DNA of 64,000 nucleotides from UBA6136 sp041178325 (GCA_041178325.1 JBEGVN010000036.1:47474-111473), one strand, 5' to 3'; shown: positions 16,798-25,336, counted from the stretch's first letter. The notes: generated by a model from the sequence alone, not told the origin. Numbers and translations: made by a program.

Positions 16798-16818
16798 ATT
16801 TCAAGGGGAGTTACATAA

Positions 16819-17697
16819 ATGTCTGTATCGTTTCCGCTTGGTTCTACCCGAACAGCGCTCTCCGCGAGAACAGAGCCTCTATGGGTTCGATGGTTGTTAA
16901 TTGGCGGTGCGCTGAGCTTCCTTTTCAGTTTTATCTTTCTCCCATTGGCGCTGGTCTTTATTCAGGCCTTTTCGAAAGGGGTTTCCTACTATTTCAATGC
17001 ATTAAGTGAACCGAATGCGCTTTTGGCTGCCAAGCTGACGCTTACCGCAGCCGGCATTGCCGTGCCTCTCAATATGGTTTTCGGTGTGGCTGCTTCTTGG
17101 TCTATCGCCAAGTTCGATTTCCCCGGTAAAAGCTTTCTGACGACGCTGATCGATTTGCCGTTTTCGGTTTCGCCTGTGGTCGCTGGTCTGATTTACGTTC
17201 TTTTATTTGGTCTACAAGGCTGGATTGGAGAGTGGTTGAAGGCGCATGACATTCAGTTGATCTTTGCCGTGCCCGGCATTGTTTTGGCAACCGTTTTTGT
17301 AACGTTCCCGTTTGTGGCTCGTGAGCTCATTCCTTTGATGCAGGCCCAAGGCACCGAGGAAGAGGAGGCAGCCTTGGTTTTGGGGGCAACAGGCTGGCAA
17401 ACCTTCTGGTATGTGACGCTCCCCAATATCCGCTGGGGACTCCTTTACGGCGTCATTCTCTGTAATGCGCGAGCCATGGGAGAGTTTGGTGCGGTCTCTG
17501 TCGTTTCAGGACATATCCGGGGTCAGACCAACACGCTCCCGTTGCACGTCGAAATTCTCTACAACGAGTACAACTCGGCGGCCGCATTTGCTGTGGCATC
17601 ACTTCTGGCTTTCCTGGCTCTGGTCACACTGGCGGCTAAATCCATTCTTCAGTGGCGTCTAAAGGCTCAGGTCAAGGAATCTAATTCTGTTCATTAA
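16819..17697 (+). CDS. cysW: Sulfate/thiosulfate ABC transporter permease CysW
   Basis: Second permease of the sulfate/thiosulfate importer, 292 residues. The N-terminal extension of about 30 residues precedes the first membrane segment. The EAA loop is EEEEAALVLGATGWQTFWYVTLP, followed by ARAMGEFGAVSVVSGHIRGQTNTLPLHVEILYNEY, which is highly characteristic of CysW. AAGGGGAG sits ten bases before the ATG. It follows cysT by 21 bp and precedes cysA by 14 bp, so the three genes form one operon and one inner-membrane complex with Sbp. Confidence 0.94.
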   Translation: MSVSFPLGSTRTALSARTEPLWVRWLLIGGALSFLFSFIFLPLALVFIQAFSKGVSYYFNALSEPNALLAAKLTLTAAGIAVPLNMVFGVAASWSIAKFDFPGKSFLTTLIDLPFSVSPVVAGLIYVLLFGLQGWIGEWLKAHDIQLIFAVPGIVLATVFVTFPFVARELIPLMQAQGTEEEEAALVLGATGWQTFWYVTLPNIRWGLLYGVILCNARAMGEFGAVSVVSGHIRGQTNTLPLHVEILYNEYNSAAAFAVASLLAFLALVTLAAKSILQWRLKAQVKESNSVH

Positions 17698-17711
17698 TCA
17701 ACCAAACTCCG

Positions 17712-18791
17712 ATGAGCATTCAAATTGAAAATGTGGTGAAAACCTTTGGGCAATTTCGGGCCCTCAAGAACGTTAACCTCAACATTGAAGGTGGGGAGTT
17801 GGTTGCGCTGCTCGGTCCCTCAGGTTGTGGCAAGACCACGTTGCTCAGAATCATTGCAGGTCTCGAAACGGCAGATTCCGGCCGCATTCTTTTTCACGGT
17901 GAGGACGCCACCGATCGTCATGTGCGTGATCGCCATGTGGGCTTTGTCTTTCAGCACTACGCTTTGTTTCGCCATATGACAGTATTTGACAATATTGCGT
18001 TTGGATTGCGCGTGCGGCCTCGACATCTTCGACCTACTGAGGCTGTAATCAGCGAAAAGGTTCATCAGCTTTTGGAGTTGGTCCAATTGGATTGGCTGGC
18101 CAACCGGTTTCCTCCTCAGCTTTCGGGTGGTCAGCGTCAGCGCATTGCGCTCGCCAGAGCTTTGGCAGTCGAACCGAAGGTTCTCCTTTTAGATGAGCCC
18201 TTTGGTGCGCTGGATGCCAAGGTCAGAAAAGAATTGCGTCGCTGGCTTCGCCGGTTACATGATGAGTTGCATGTGACCAGTGTTTTCGTCACTCACGATC
18301 AGGAGGAAGCCCTCGAAGTTGCTGACCGCGTAGTTGTTCTTAACGAGGGCAAGATCGAGCAGGTCGGCACACCGGAGGAAGTTTATGACCATCCGGCATC
18401 ACCATTCGTTTTCAAGTTTCTGGGGGATGTGAATTTGTTTCATGGTCGCGTTCATGAGGGGCATGCTCATATTGGCGAGGCCTCATTGCATCTTCCTGAG
18501 GGCCCCCATACACAGGACGCGGCTGTTTTCTTCGCGCGACCCCATGAGATTGAAATCCTCACCGAGCGACCAAGTCCTTCAGCAATATCTGCAAAGATTC
18601 TGGATATTCGGTCGCTGGGCGCTACCGTTCGGATTGAGCTTGAGAGAGAGGATAATCAGGAGCTGGTTGAAGTGGAGGTCATCAAGGAACAGTTTCGTCA
18701 GCAGAATGTTCGTGAAGGAGATGCCGTTTTCTTTGTGCCCCGTAAGCTCAAGCTATTTTCTGATACGGCAGGTTCAGGGGGCGGGCATTAG
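17712..18791 (+). CDS. cysA: Sulfate/thiosulfate import ATPase CysA
   Basis: ATP-binding subunit driving sulfate import. Walker A is GPSGCGKT (35-42), the Q-loop FQHYALF, the signature LSGGQRQR (137-144) and Walker B LLLDEP (158-163). A C-terminal regulatory extension of about 120 residues (TOBE-like) includes FFARPHEIEI, typical of CysA. Total length is 359 residues. It is last in cysTWA and converges on the YeeE/YedE pair with a 12-bp gap. I see no strong terminator between them. Confidence 0.96.
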   Translation: MSIQIENVVKTFGQFRALKNVNLNIEGGELVALLGPSGCGKTTLLRIIAGLETADSGRILFHGEDATDRHVRDRHVGFVFQHYALFRHMTVFDNIAFGLRVRPRHLRPTEAVISEKVHQLLELVQLDWLANRFPPQLSGGQRQRIALARALAVEPKVLLLDEPFGALDAKVRKELRRWLRRLHDELHVTSVFVTHDQEEALEVADRVVVLNEGKIEQVGTPEEVYDHPASPFVFKFLGDVNLFHGRVHEGHAHIGEASLHLPEGPHTQDAAVFFARPHEIEILTERPSPSAISAKILDIRSLGATVRIELEREDNQELVEVEVIKEQFRQQNVREGDAVFFVPRKLKLFSDTAGSGGGH

Positions 18792-18803
18792 CAGAATCAA
18801 GCC

Positions 18804-19226
18804 CTATAAGACGGAACACGATTTGGCTGCCCTTTTTGAAAGCCATTGGCCGACAAGGAAGAAGGAAAAGCAAATCCATGGCACCGGCTTGATGCTGGCC
18901 AGTCCGACCACAAGAGGACCGGGGCAGTAACCGCTGATCCCCCAACCAATCCCAAAGAGCATGGCGCCCAGAATGAGTCTGCGGTCTATCAGGCGGTTGG
19001 TTTGGAGATGAAAGGCCACATCTAAAATGGGTTTTTTACGGCGCAATATGAGAGGAAATATCGTTACAGTGACCATTAAGGCGCCGATCATGACAAAAAG
19101 GAGGTTTTCAGACCAGCGAGGTCCGATCTCAAGAAAGGCGATCACCCTTTGAGGATCTGTCATTCGAGCCAGCGCAAGTCCCAGCGCAAACAACATGCCG
19201 AAAAGAAATGCGGATATCTCTTTCAC
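18804..19226 (-). CDS. YeeE/YedE family membrane protein, second half-protein
   Basis: A 140-residue membrane protein of the YeeE/YedE (DUF395) type with about four hydrophobic segments and the conserved GWGISGYCPGPLVVGL, whose cysteine is part of the sulfur-relay path in thiosulfate-transporting YeeE. The start is a GTG overlapping the TGA of the upstream half (GTGA), giving MKEISAFLFGMLFALGLALARMTDP. The open frame further upstream is the shadow of the first half. With its partner it forms a two-gene version of a protein that is single-chain in E. coli. The genomic place beside cysA supports sulfur-compound uptake. Confidence 0.85.
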   Translation of the reverse strand: MKEISAFLFGMLFALGLALARMTDPQRVIAFLEIGPRWSENLLFVMIGALMVTVTIFPLILRRKKPILDVAFHLQTNRLIDRRLILGAMLFGIGWGISGYCPGPLVVGLASIKPVPWICFSFFLVGQWLSKRAAKSCSVL

Positions 19227-19669
19227 GCCCCCTCCAGAATGCGTGAGCAAATCGTAGCCGTGACTATTCCCGTGAACATAAATGCCAAAGTCGCGGCCAA
19301 TGAGCGAGGGGACCATCGTGCAAGTCCACAAATCCCATGACCGCTGGTACAGCCCTGAGCCAATCCTGTACCCACCCCTGTAAGGAGACCCGCAATGGCA
19401 AGCAGCCATAATGGCCGATTTTCCGGAGGCATTCCTAATGTGCTTGGATCAATGACCCACGCAATCAATCCCCCGGTCAAAAGCCCCGTCGTGAATGTGA
19501 TGCGCCAAGTATCTTTCCATGCTTTCAGCCCAGATAAGCTGCCAACGATTCCGCTAACTCCGGCAATTCGGCCATTCAAAAGCAAGAAGCCACTTGCTGC
19601 AAATCCGATAACAAGACCGCCGCTCAGTGAGGAAAGGTTACGCAGGATCAGTGTTTCAATTAATTCCAT
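19223..19669 (-). CDS. YeeE/YedE family membrane protein, first half-protein
   Basis: A 148-residue membrane protein, the N-terminal half of a split YeeE/YedE transporter. About four hydrophobic segments are present, with the conserved GVGTGLAQGCTSGHGICGLARWSPRS region. Its Cys residues correspond to those that pass thiosulfate or sulfide through E. coli YeeE. The stop overlaps the GTG of the second half, so translation is coupled and equimolar amounts are expected. It sits between a cysB-like gene and cysA, consistent with a second inorganic sulfur importer under the same control. Confidence 0.87.
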   Translation of the reverse strand: MELIETLILRNLSSLSGGLVIGFAASGFLLLNGRIAGVSGIVGSLSGLKAWKDTWRITFTTGLLTGGLIAWVIDPSTLGMPPENRPLWLLAIAGLLTGVGTGLAQGCTSGHGICGLARWSPRSLAATLAFMFTGIVTATICSRILEGA

Positions 19670-19696
19670 TTTCGCAATTGTGCAATCAAGGGGAGA

Positions 19697-20671
19697 TTAG
19701 TGCATGGGGAGGGAGATATTACCGAAGAGTTCCTCCGATTGATGCCTTTCCTTGAGTAGAAGTGCCTGAGTGACAACATCTCGGGTGAGATGGGGGGCGA
19801 CGATCTCAATGAAGTCGCTGAGAAAATTGCGCAGATAAGTTTCACGCCGTATCAGAATTTTTGTGGTGCTTGGAGCAAACAGGTGAGATGCATCCAGTGC
19901 GAGAAGATCAACATCGACCTTAGCGTCGGAGGCCATGCGGGCAATAACACCGATCCCAAGCCCGAGTCGCACATAAGTCTTGATGACATCAGCGTCCACG
20001 GCAGTGAGAGCCAGTTGAGGGCGAATGCCTGCTGATTCGAAGGCTTGGTCAAGCTTAGATCGCCCGGTAAACCCGGAGGTATAGGTGACTATGGGAAAGC
20101 GGGCAATTTCCTCAAGGGTCAACGACCTTGTTTGGCTGAGCGGATGTCCGTGAGGAATGATTACACTTCGATTCCAGTGATAGCAGGGTAGTTTTACCAA
20201 GTTATCAAATAGGTCAGTGGCCTCGGTCGCAATAGCAAGATCAACACTTCCCTTGGAAACGAGTTCGGCAATTTGACTCGGGGTTCCTTGATGAATAGTT
20301 AGTCGAATCTTTGGGTATTTATTAATGAAGAGCTGAATGCTCTTGGGAAGTGCATATCGAGCCTGGGTGTGTGTGGTGGCAATTGAAAGTTCACCGATAT
20401 CCTGATCATGGTAGTCTTCGGCGATTTTTCGAATGTCATTCACCTTTCCAAGGATTTCTTCTGATACACGGATGATTTCCTTGCCGCCGGGAGTTACGCC
20501 GACCAGTTGTTTTCCCCCTCTTATGAAAATATCAATACCGAGCTCTTCCTCGAGGAGCTTGATCTGTTTGCTGATGCCAGGCTGTGATGTGTATACGCGC
20601 TCTGCTGTGGCAGTGACATTGAGGTTATTTTGGTAGACCTCTCGAATGTATCTTAATTGCTGAAGCTTCAT
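19697..20671 (-). CDS. CysB-family LysR transcriptional regulator (copy 2)
   Basis: A 324-residue paralogue of the regulator at 11818-12792. It starts MKLQQLRYIREVYQNNLNVTATAERVYTSQPGISKQI and shares the TTHTQARYALPKSIQLF and IHQGTPSQIAELVSKGSVDLAIATE inducer-domain motifs. The two copies differ at many positions and end differently (NISLPMH here), so they are old paralogues rather than a recent duplication. This copy is adjacent to the YeeE/YedE pair and may be the dedicated regulator of sulfur import. Codon use looks more AT-rich than in its neighbours. Which copy is functionally CysB and which Cbl-like cannot be decided here. Confidence 0.9.
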   Translation of the reverse strand: MKLQQLRYIREVYQNNLNVTATAERVYTSQPGISKQIKLLEEELGIDIFIRGGKQLVGVTPGGKEIIRVSEEILGKVNDIRKIAEDYHDQDIGELSIATTHTQARYALPKSIQLFINKYPKIRLTIHQGTPSQIAELVSKGSVDLAIATEATDLFDNLVKLPCYHWNRSVIIPHGHPLSQTRSLTLEEIARFPIVTYTSGFTGRSKLDQAFESAGIRPQLALTAVDADVIKTYVRLGLGIGVIARMASDAKVDVDLLALDASHLFAPSTTKILIRRETYLRNFLSDFIEIVAPHLTRDVVTQALLLKERHQSEELFGNISLPMH

Positions 20672-21199
20672 GTTTGGCAGAGCTGGAGGTTCTTTATTTT
20701 GAGGGCAAATGGAAAAGAGTGGGCATCAGACGTAAGTGTTTAATTTATCGATGCTGCTTAATTATTGGCCTTGGATTATTGATTGTGAAGTTTCCATTTG
20801 TTATTGGCATATCACTTAATGTTATTAGCTGTTTTCCAACATCCAGATATTATTTTCATTGTGTTGACCTTACAGAAGGCGGTTCAGCAACTGAATAAAA
20901 TATTGGACGTGCATTTTTCGAGGGTTGTCTTCTTGTGCTCCCATTTGATGCTTTGCCGGTAGTGGGCTGTGGTTGGTTGGTTTTGTGAGAGGCCCATCCT
21001 GACATCATGGTGAAACATTGAGGTGTCAGAATTGGGTATAGAAAATTCAAAGGCAAGCTAAGCGGTGTTCCTGACTGGAAAAACCTGGAAAAGCACCTGT
21101 TGATTTGAATCAAGAGCGCTGGTTTTTGCGCATAGTGGTGGGCTGGAACTCCGTGGGGGGGAGCTCGATCCATTCAATGTAGCGTTGGAGTTGATTGTT
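20672..21199. other. AT-rich intergenic region
   Basis: About 528 bp with a markedly AT-rich core (20730-20900), containing TTATTCAG on the minus strand near 20890-20897. It must hold the promoter of cysB copy 2 (leftward) and of the zinc-ribbon gene (rightward). Short frames at 20674-20898 and 20856-21173 lack recognisable domains. No RNA gene or transposon end was seen. The composition break suggests an edge of acquired DNA. Confidence 0.4.
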
Positions 21200-21658
21200 A
21201 TGGAGAAGAAATCTGCATCGAAAATTCAGGCCGGTCATCGTTACGGTAATTGGACCATCGTGGGGGAGGCTGAGAGGATCGGTGGCGATCTAAGATACCC
21301 TTGCGAATGCAATTGCGGGACACGGCGACTGGTCTCTGCCATCACATTGCGTAATGGCAGTTCAGCAAGCTGCGGGTGTCTGAGGCGCGAGCGCATGCAG
21401 CGGGTGAGTGATTCTGAATCACTGCCTATCCCCCCTGAAATTCAGGAGGTCTTCCACCTGATAAGCCAAGGGTGTTTGCCCCCTGCGGACCAATTTAGTA
21501 TTGGTGATGGATCTCCATCATGGAGCTTGCCTGCGATAGCCAAGATTCTGGGGATCGGTCGAAAGGAATTGATCGAGCACCTTCAGTCTGCAGGACCCCG
21601 ATTTACCCATAATAAAGCTGACGGCGGGCAGGAATACTTCACCGCAGTCGTTCAATAA
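21200..21658 (+). CDS. Phage-like zinc-ribbon protein
   Basis: A 152-residue protein. The first 70 residues follow the pattern found in the N-terminal part of phage and mobile HNH/AP2-type proteins: G-x-x-Y-G-N-W-T-I-V, then YPCECNCG, then SASCGCLRRE, giving four Cys in a zinc-ribbon layout. No HNH catalytic domain follows. The C-terminal half (SWSLPAIAKILGIGRKELIEHL) looks like a helix-turn-helix, as in phage antirepressor KilAC-type domains. ATG 21200 is chosen for TTGGAG nine bases upstream. It may be a DNA-binding relic of a mobile element; no other phage gene is near. Confidence 0.55.
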   Translation: MEKKSASKIQAGHRYGNWTIVGEAERIGGDLRYPCECNCGTRRLVSAITLRNGSSASCGCLRRERMQRVSDSESLPIPPEIQEVFHLISQGCLPPADQFSIGDGSPSWSLPAIAKILGIGRKELIEHLQSAGPRFTHNKADGGQEYFTAVVQ

Positions 21659-21680
21659 AAGGGATCGAGACATGGTCATC

Positions 21681-21706
21681 AAAAAGGCGGCTTAGGCCGC
21701 TTTTTT
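21681..21706. terminator. Bidirectional intrinsic terminator
   Basis: Stem GCGGC / GCCGC with a TTAG loop, preceded by five A and followed by six T residues, so it can stop both the rightward zinc-ribbon gene and the leftward unknown gene converging on it. Confidence 0.85.
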
Positions 21707-21724
21707 GATGTTTTTCGCTGAGGC

Positions 21725-22306
21725 TCAGTCCAGCGCTTTCAGCCCATCGATGACCACTCTCCACGCAGGATCTGTGAGGCTACCGCCGGTCGTGAAGCTG
21801 GTTTCCTCAAAGTAGTCTTTGCCTTTCACGTCGCGAACAAAATCCCCGCTGAATTCGACCTTGGTCCCATAAGGAAGGTTGGATACGGCCTTCTGGATAA
21901 GGCTGCCCGGCTTAATGTTTAAATCGGTCTTGAGCGTGATGTTGGGCGCAATCGAAATGAAAAGAGCGATATATCCATCACCCCCATCATCTGGGGCATG
22001 TTCGAGGATACCTGCCCACCGCTCAAAGTGTGTTTTGGCAAATCCTTGACTGAGTGCGTCCTTTCTCGCCGCGCGGACTCGCGTCTCATCTTTCCCATTA
22101 CGGACAGCATTCTGTGCAGATGCGCTGATTTCAATGAATCTTCGCTCATCATCAGGAATTTTCTTTCCGGTCCAGGCATCTTCGGTGAATTCTTCCAAAG
22201 TTTCTTCCTGGGGCGTGCTGGCTTCGGCAGACACCATTGGGGGATAACCACCAGCGATTGCAAGCATCAGTGAGAAAGGAAGCAATCGACGGTATCCGGT
22301 AATCAT
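21725..22306 (-). CDS. Exported protein of unknown function
   Basis: A 193-residue protein with an N-terminal signal peptide (MITGYRRLLPFSLMLAIAGGYPPMVSA). The mature region begins with an acidic stretch (ETLEEFTEDAWTGKKIPDDE) and continues into a mixed alpha/beta region ending KALD. A segment PYGTKVEFSGDFVRDVKGKDYFEETSFTTGGSLTDPAW looks like a beta-rich fold. ATG 22306 is preferred to a TTG five codons upstream. It is isolated, with a bidirectional terminator after its stop. I recognise no family, and function cannot be inferred. Confidence 0.6.
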   Translation of the reverse strand: MITGYRRLLPFSLMLAIAGGYPPMVSAEASTPQEETLEEFTEDAWTGKKIPDDERRFIEISASAQNAVRNGKDETRVRAARKDALSQGFAKTHFERWAGILEHAPDDGGDGYIALFISIAPNITLKTDLNIKPGSLIQKAVSNLPYGTKVEFSGDFVRDVKGKDYFEETSFTTGGSLTDPAWRVVIDGLKALD

Positions 22307-22396
22307 GGCGGTTGGGTCCAAAGGGTTGGGTTTGCCATAGCCTAAACAGGGGCAAATGCGATGAAAATAGTGTTTTTGCCCACAGTTTGTTTGGGG

Positions 22397-23242
22397 TCAG
22401 GCAAAACGCCTGAGAACTCGTGCGGGCTGAAGCTCGTTTTCGAAGTAAGCCCCTTCAACATAATCTCCCGCCAGTTCGCGGCTCAGAATCAGATCTTCCA
22501 TCGATCGAATCCCAGTGAAGTGAATTTGAGTATCCTGCTGACGAATGGTGCTCAAAAGATTTTGGCGCTGCCTTTCGCCGGCACGGCCCTGATATTCCCG
22601 ATCGAAAATGCCGATGGAAAGGCGAACATGATCGGGGGCAAGACGGTGGAGGAAATGATTTTTGAATTTTTCTATGAGTTCCTCTGTCGTGTGGGCATCG
22701 AAACGGATGGCAATGGCATAGCCTCGTTCACGGTAATTGCGAAGCCGATCCAGCAAGACAGAAAGGTTGGTGTCCTGGTTTGCGGATAGGGTCAGGCTCA
22801 CCACTATCCGGCGAAGGGAAAGTCCACAGCTACGAATAATGTCTTCAAAGTAGGCTCCATGATCTTTTTTGACCGTCAGGATATGTTGTGGGTGAACGTG
22901 AAGGAAAAGACTCCCATTCTCCTGACCGAGAAGGAGGTAATTGAGCATGTGAACCGTACGACTCAGTCGGTCGAGGCTCACGATCGAGGGCACACCCTCT
23001 TCACCGAAGCCCTCAGTGACCCCTTCAAGATTTGCCGGCGAGAAGATCAATGGGGCGGTATCGTGCCCACGGATATGATCAAGGCTAGATAGCTGCCTCA
23101 CCGGGCGAAATTCACTGGTAAAGGTGAGGTTGCCGAAACGACCGAAAACCTGACCGGCCTTGAAGTCAAAGGGCGGCTTTTTTAGCTGATTTTCGGCAAT
23201 GAAGCGTTGGTTGAAGGTTTCAATCAGATGAGAGAGAGGCAT
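22397..23242 (-). CDS. Degenerate EAL-domain protein
   Basis: A 281-residue cytoplasmic protein whose second half follows the EAL phosphodiesterase layout but has lost the catalytic residues. LFLHVHPQHI replaces LSVNVSPRQL, IVVSLTLS stands where the second metal-binding Glu belongs, GYAIAIRFDAHT replaces GxxIALDDFGTG (both Asp lost), and PDHVRLSIGIFDRE replaces PDxLKIDRSFV. It should bind c-di-GMP or a partner protein, or nothing, rather than hydrolyse. The ATG at 23242 has GAGGAT eight bases upstream. No GGDEF or PAS domain precedes it. The motif-by-motif reading is by eye. Confidence 0.65.
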   Translation of the reverse strand: MPLSHLIETFNQRFIAENQLKKPPFDFKAGQVFGRFGNLTFTSEFRPVRQLSSLDHIRGHDTAPLIFSPANLEGVTEGFGEEGVPSIVSLDRLSRTVHMLNYLLLGQENGSLFLHVHPQHILTVKKDHGAYFEDIIRSCGLSLRRIVVSLTLSANQDTNLSVLLDRLRNYRERGYAIAIRFDAHTTEELIEKFKNHFLHRLAPDHVRLSIGIFDREYQGRAGERQRQNLLSTIRQQDTQIHFTGIRSMEDLILSRELAGDYVEGAYFENELQPARVLRRFA

Positions 23243-23392
23243 GGTATCGATCCTCACTAAATGGGAATGGGGTGGCGGCAAATGTCGGGCGATTTAAGTC
23301 CGCATTCGACATCGCGCGAGTTGCATTCTGTTTTTGTGAGGATGAAGATCCATGATTCGAGGGCGCACTTAATTCTGTTGACGGTCCTTCCG

Positions 23393-23420
23393 CAGAGGCC
23401 TGATTGAGTTCGGGCCTCTG
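23393..23420. terminator. Hairpin downstream of sbp
   Basis: Perfect 8-bp inverted repeat CAGAGGCC / GGCCTCTG with a 12-nt loop, about 20 bp after the sbp stop on the minus strand. No T tract follows, so it may be an mRNA 3'-end stabiliser or a weak terminator. Confidence 0.5.
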
Positions 23421-23440
23421 AAGAAGTTGGTCTTGGGGAA

Positions 23441-24463
23441 TTACTTCACGCCGTAAATCTGATCGAAGACGCCGCCATCACTGAAGTGTCGGGTTTGTGC
23501 CCGATCCCAGGTCCCATAAACCTCCTTGATGGTGAACAGTTCAATGTTCGGGAAACGGTCGCGGTGCGCATTCAAGATTGCCGCATCCGATGGGCGATAG
23601 AAGTGCTTTGCGGCCAATTCCTGAGCTTCCTTACTATAGAGGTGTTCCAGGTAGGCTTGCGCCACCTCGCTAGTTCCGTGCTTGCGTGCATAGACATCAA
23701 CGACGGTTACCGCTGGTTCTGCGAGGATACTCACGCTGGGATAGACGATCTCGTATTTGTCTGCACCATATTCCTTGAGAACCAGATGCGCTTCATTTTC
23801 CCAGGTGATCAGGACATCACCGAGTTCCCGTTCCGCAAAAGTAACTGTTGAACCACGCGCACCGGTATCAAGAACAACCGCATTGTTGAAGATGCGCTTG
23901 ACGAGGTCCTTCGCATCATTCTCATTACCGCCACTCTTCTTGAGGGCATAGCCCCAAGCCGCGAGATATCCCCAACGCGCTCCCCCTGATGTCTTGGGAT
24001 TCGGTGTGACAACACCTACGCCTTTTTTGCCCAAGTCATCCCAATCCTTGATGCCGAGGGGATTACCCTTACGGACCAAAAAGATCTGAGTGGACAGATA
24101 GGGCGTGCTGTTATTGGGAAGACGTGACTGCCAGGTCGGCGGAATCAGCTTGCCTTTCTCGGATAGCTGATTAGTGTCATAAGCGAGAGCCAGCGTTGCA
24201 ACGTCTGCTTCCAAGCCATCAATGATGGCACGCGTCTGTTTGCCGCCACCGCCATGAGACTGGTTTACCGTGACGTTATTGCCGGTCTTGGCCTGCCAGA
24301 ACTTATTGAACTCCTTGTTGTACTCCTCGTAAAACTCCCGAGTTGGGTCGTAAGAGACATTCAGAAGGGTAATCTCGTCAGCAGCGGCGGTTGATGGGGC
24401 CACGGTGGCACTTGCGATCAACGCAAGTGCCAGAGCGGTCGTAAGGGTTTGAGTCAGTTTCAT
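23441..24463 (-). CDS. sbp: Periplasmic sulfate-binding protein
   Basis: A 340-residue periplasmic binding protein with a signal peptide (about 1-27, ending TAAA). The mature start DEITLLNVSYDPTREFYEEYNKEF and later NQSHGGGGKQTRAIIDGLEADVATLALAYD, PKTSGGARWGYLAAWG and ENEAHL are Sbp/CysP signatures; these loops bind sulfate by backbone and side-chain hydrogen bonds. ATG 24463 is chosen because GGAG lies seven bases upstream, whereas the ATG at 24469 is too close. It presumably feeds CysTWA encoded at 15967-18791. It is last in a porin, exported protein and sbp series. Confidence 0.95.
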   Translation of the reverse strand: MKLTQTLTTALALALIASATVAPSTAAADEITLLNVSYDPTREFYEEYNKEFNKFWQAKTGNNVTVNQSHGGGGKQTRAIIDGLEADVATLALAYDTNQLSEKGKLIPPTWQSRLPNNSTPYLSTQIFLVRKGNPLGIKDWDDLGKKGVGVVTPNPKTSGGARWGYLAAWGYALKKSGGNENDAKDLVKRIFNNAVVLDTGARGSTVTFAERELGDVLITWENEAHLVLKEYGADKYEIVYPSVSILAEPAVTVVDVYARKHGTSEVAQAYLEHLYSKEAQELAAKHFYRPSDAAILNAHRDRFPNIELFTIKEVYGTWDRAQTRHFSDGGVFDQIYGVK

Positions 24464-24493
24464 GGGCATTCTCCTTGGGTGTGGGTTGAAGCC

Positions 24494-25306
24494 TTATTGG
24501 CTGATTAAGGATTTGGTCAGAATGAACTGTGCGTTCACCCGATAGAGGTTGGTCGGTGGCGCGGCAGAATTCGTCGCCACAAAGCCGATGTTTTGAAGAT
24601 CGCTTACCTGATAGAAGGTGGATTGCGTCAAGTTCAACTGGCCTTTGCTGTTGATCTTTCCTTTCCATGAGTAATAGCGCTTGTCATATGAGGGGTTACC
24701 TGGGAATGACGCGCGATAGGTGAAGTAGTAATCCGGACTGTTTGGACTTTCCGTGCCGTTATAGATGCTCGGAACGTTGGCCGTTGCGGCCTGACCTGCA
24801 AAGAGGCCATCTCCACTGGCAGGAAGCGCCGGAACTGTATTGACCCCATAGAAGCGATACAGCGCGTATTCACCCGTCGGTGAGACATCAAGATTTAGCG
24901 TGACACTCTTGCCTCGTTGGTTCCAAGTGCCGGTGTAAAGTCGCCAGTTCTGATTAGCCGTGGTGGAAGGGATGGAGGGCACTGACCCAGCCTGGGTATT
25001 GTTGAGATCGATATCCCAATACTGGAAGGTGCCATTCGGATTGAAAACCAGTTTGGCCTTCCAAAGCGGCCAGGCGTTGACGCTGGTGTAGTTGATCGTG
25101 GTGAGATCTGAGACAACCAGTTTCAGGTTGGAACCGGTCGCAGGACCCTGACCTTTCCAGGTTTGGGTGACCTTTCCGGTCAAAGAGCCTCCCAGCCAGT
25201 AAGTCTGGCCGCTCAGGTCAGGTGCCGCTGCTGCCAAGGCGTTCCCTGAGGCAACAGTCAAGAGTAGTCCGCTGGCGATCAGCCAATGGGTGATGAACTT
25301 TGTCAT
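24494..25306 (-). CDS. Exported beta-rich protein of unknown function in the sulfate-uptake operon
   Basis: A 270-residue protein with a clear signal peptide (about 1-26, ALAAAAP). The mature part is rich in Thr, Ser, Trp, Tyr, Asn and Gly and looks all-beta, with no cysteine. Segments such as WKAKLVFNPNGTFQYWDIDLNN and YTGTWNQRGKSVTLNLDVSPTGEYALYRFYG suggest repeated strands of an eight-stranded or lipocalin-like fold. AGAGG precedes the ATG. It lies 30 bp downstream of the porin gene and 30 bp upstream of sbp, so it is probably co-expressed with them and may act in the periplasm with the porin. I recognise no named family. Confidence 0.7.
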   Translation of the reverse strand: MTKFITHWLIASGLLLTVASGNALAAAAPDLSGQTYWLGGSLTGKVTQTWKGQGPATGSNLKLVVSDLTTINYTSVNAWPLWKAKLVFNPNGTFQYWDIDLNNTQAGSVPSIPSTTANQNWRLYTGTWNQRGKSVTLNLDVSPTGEYALYRFYGVNTVPALPASGDGLFAGQAATANVPSIYNGTESPNSPDYYFTYRASFPGNPSYDKRYYSWKGKINSKGQLNLTQSTFYQVSDLQNIGFVATNSAAPPTNLYRVNAQFILTKSLISQ

Positions 25307-25336
25307 AGTAAATAACCTCTTTGGATGCGCTGTTCG

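Noticed and set aside
20674..20898. 74-codon frame with a hydrophobic stretch in the AT-rich gap
   Set aside because: Starts inside the cysB copy 2 promoter region with a TTG and has no homology pattern; the hydrophobicity follows from AT-rich codons.
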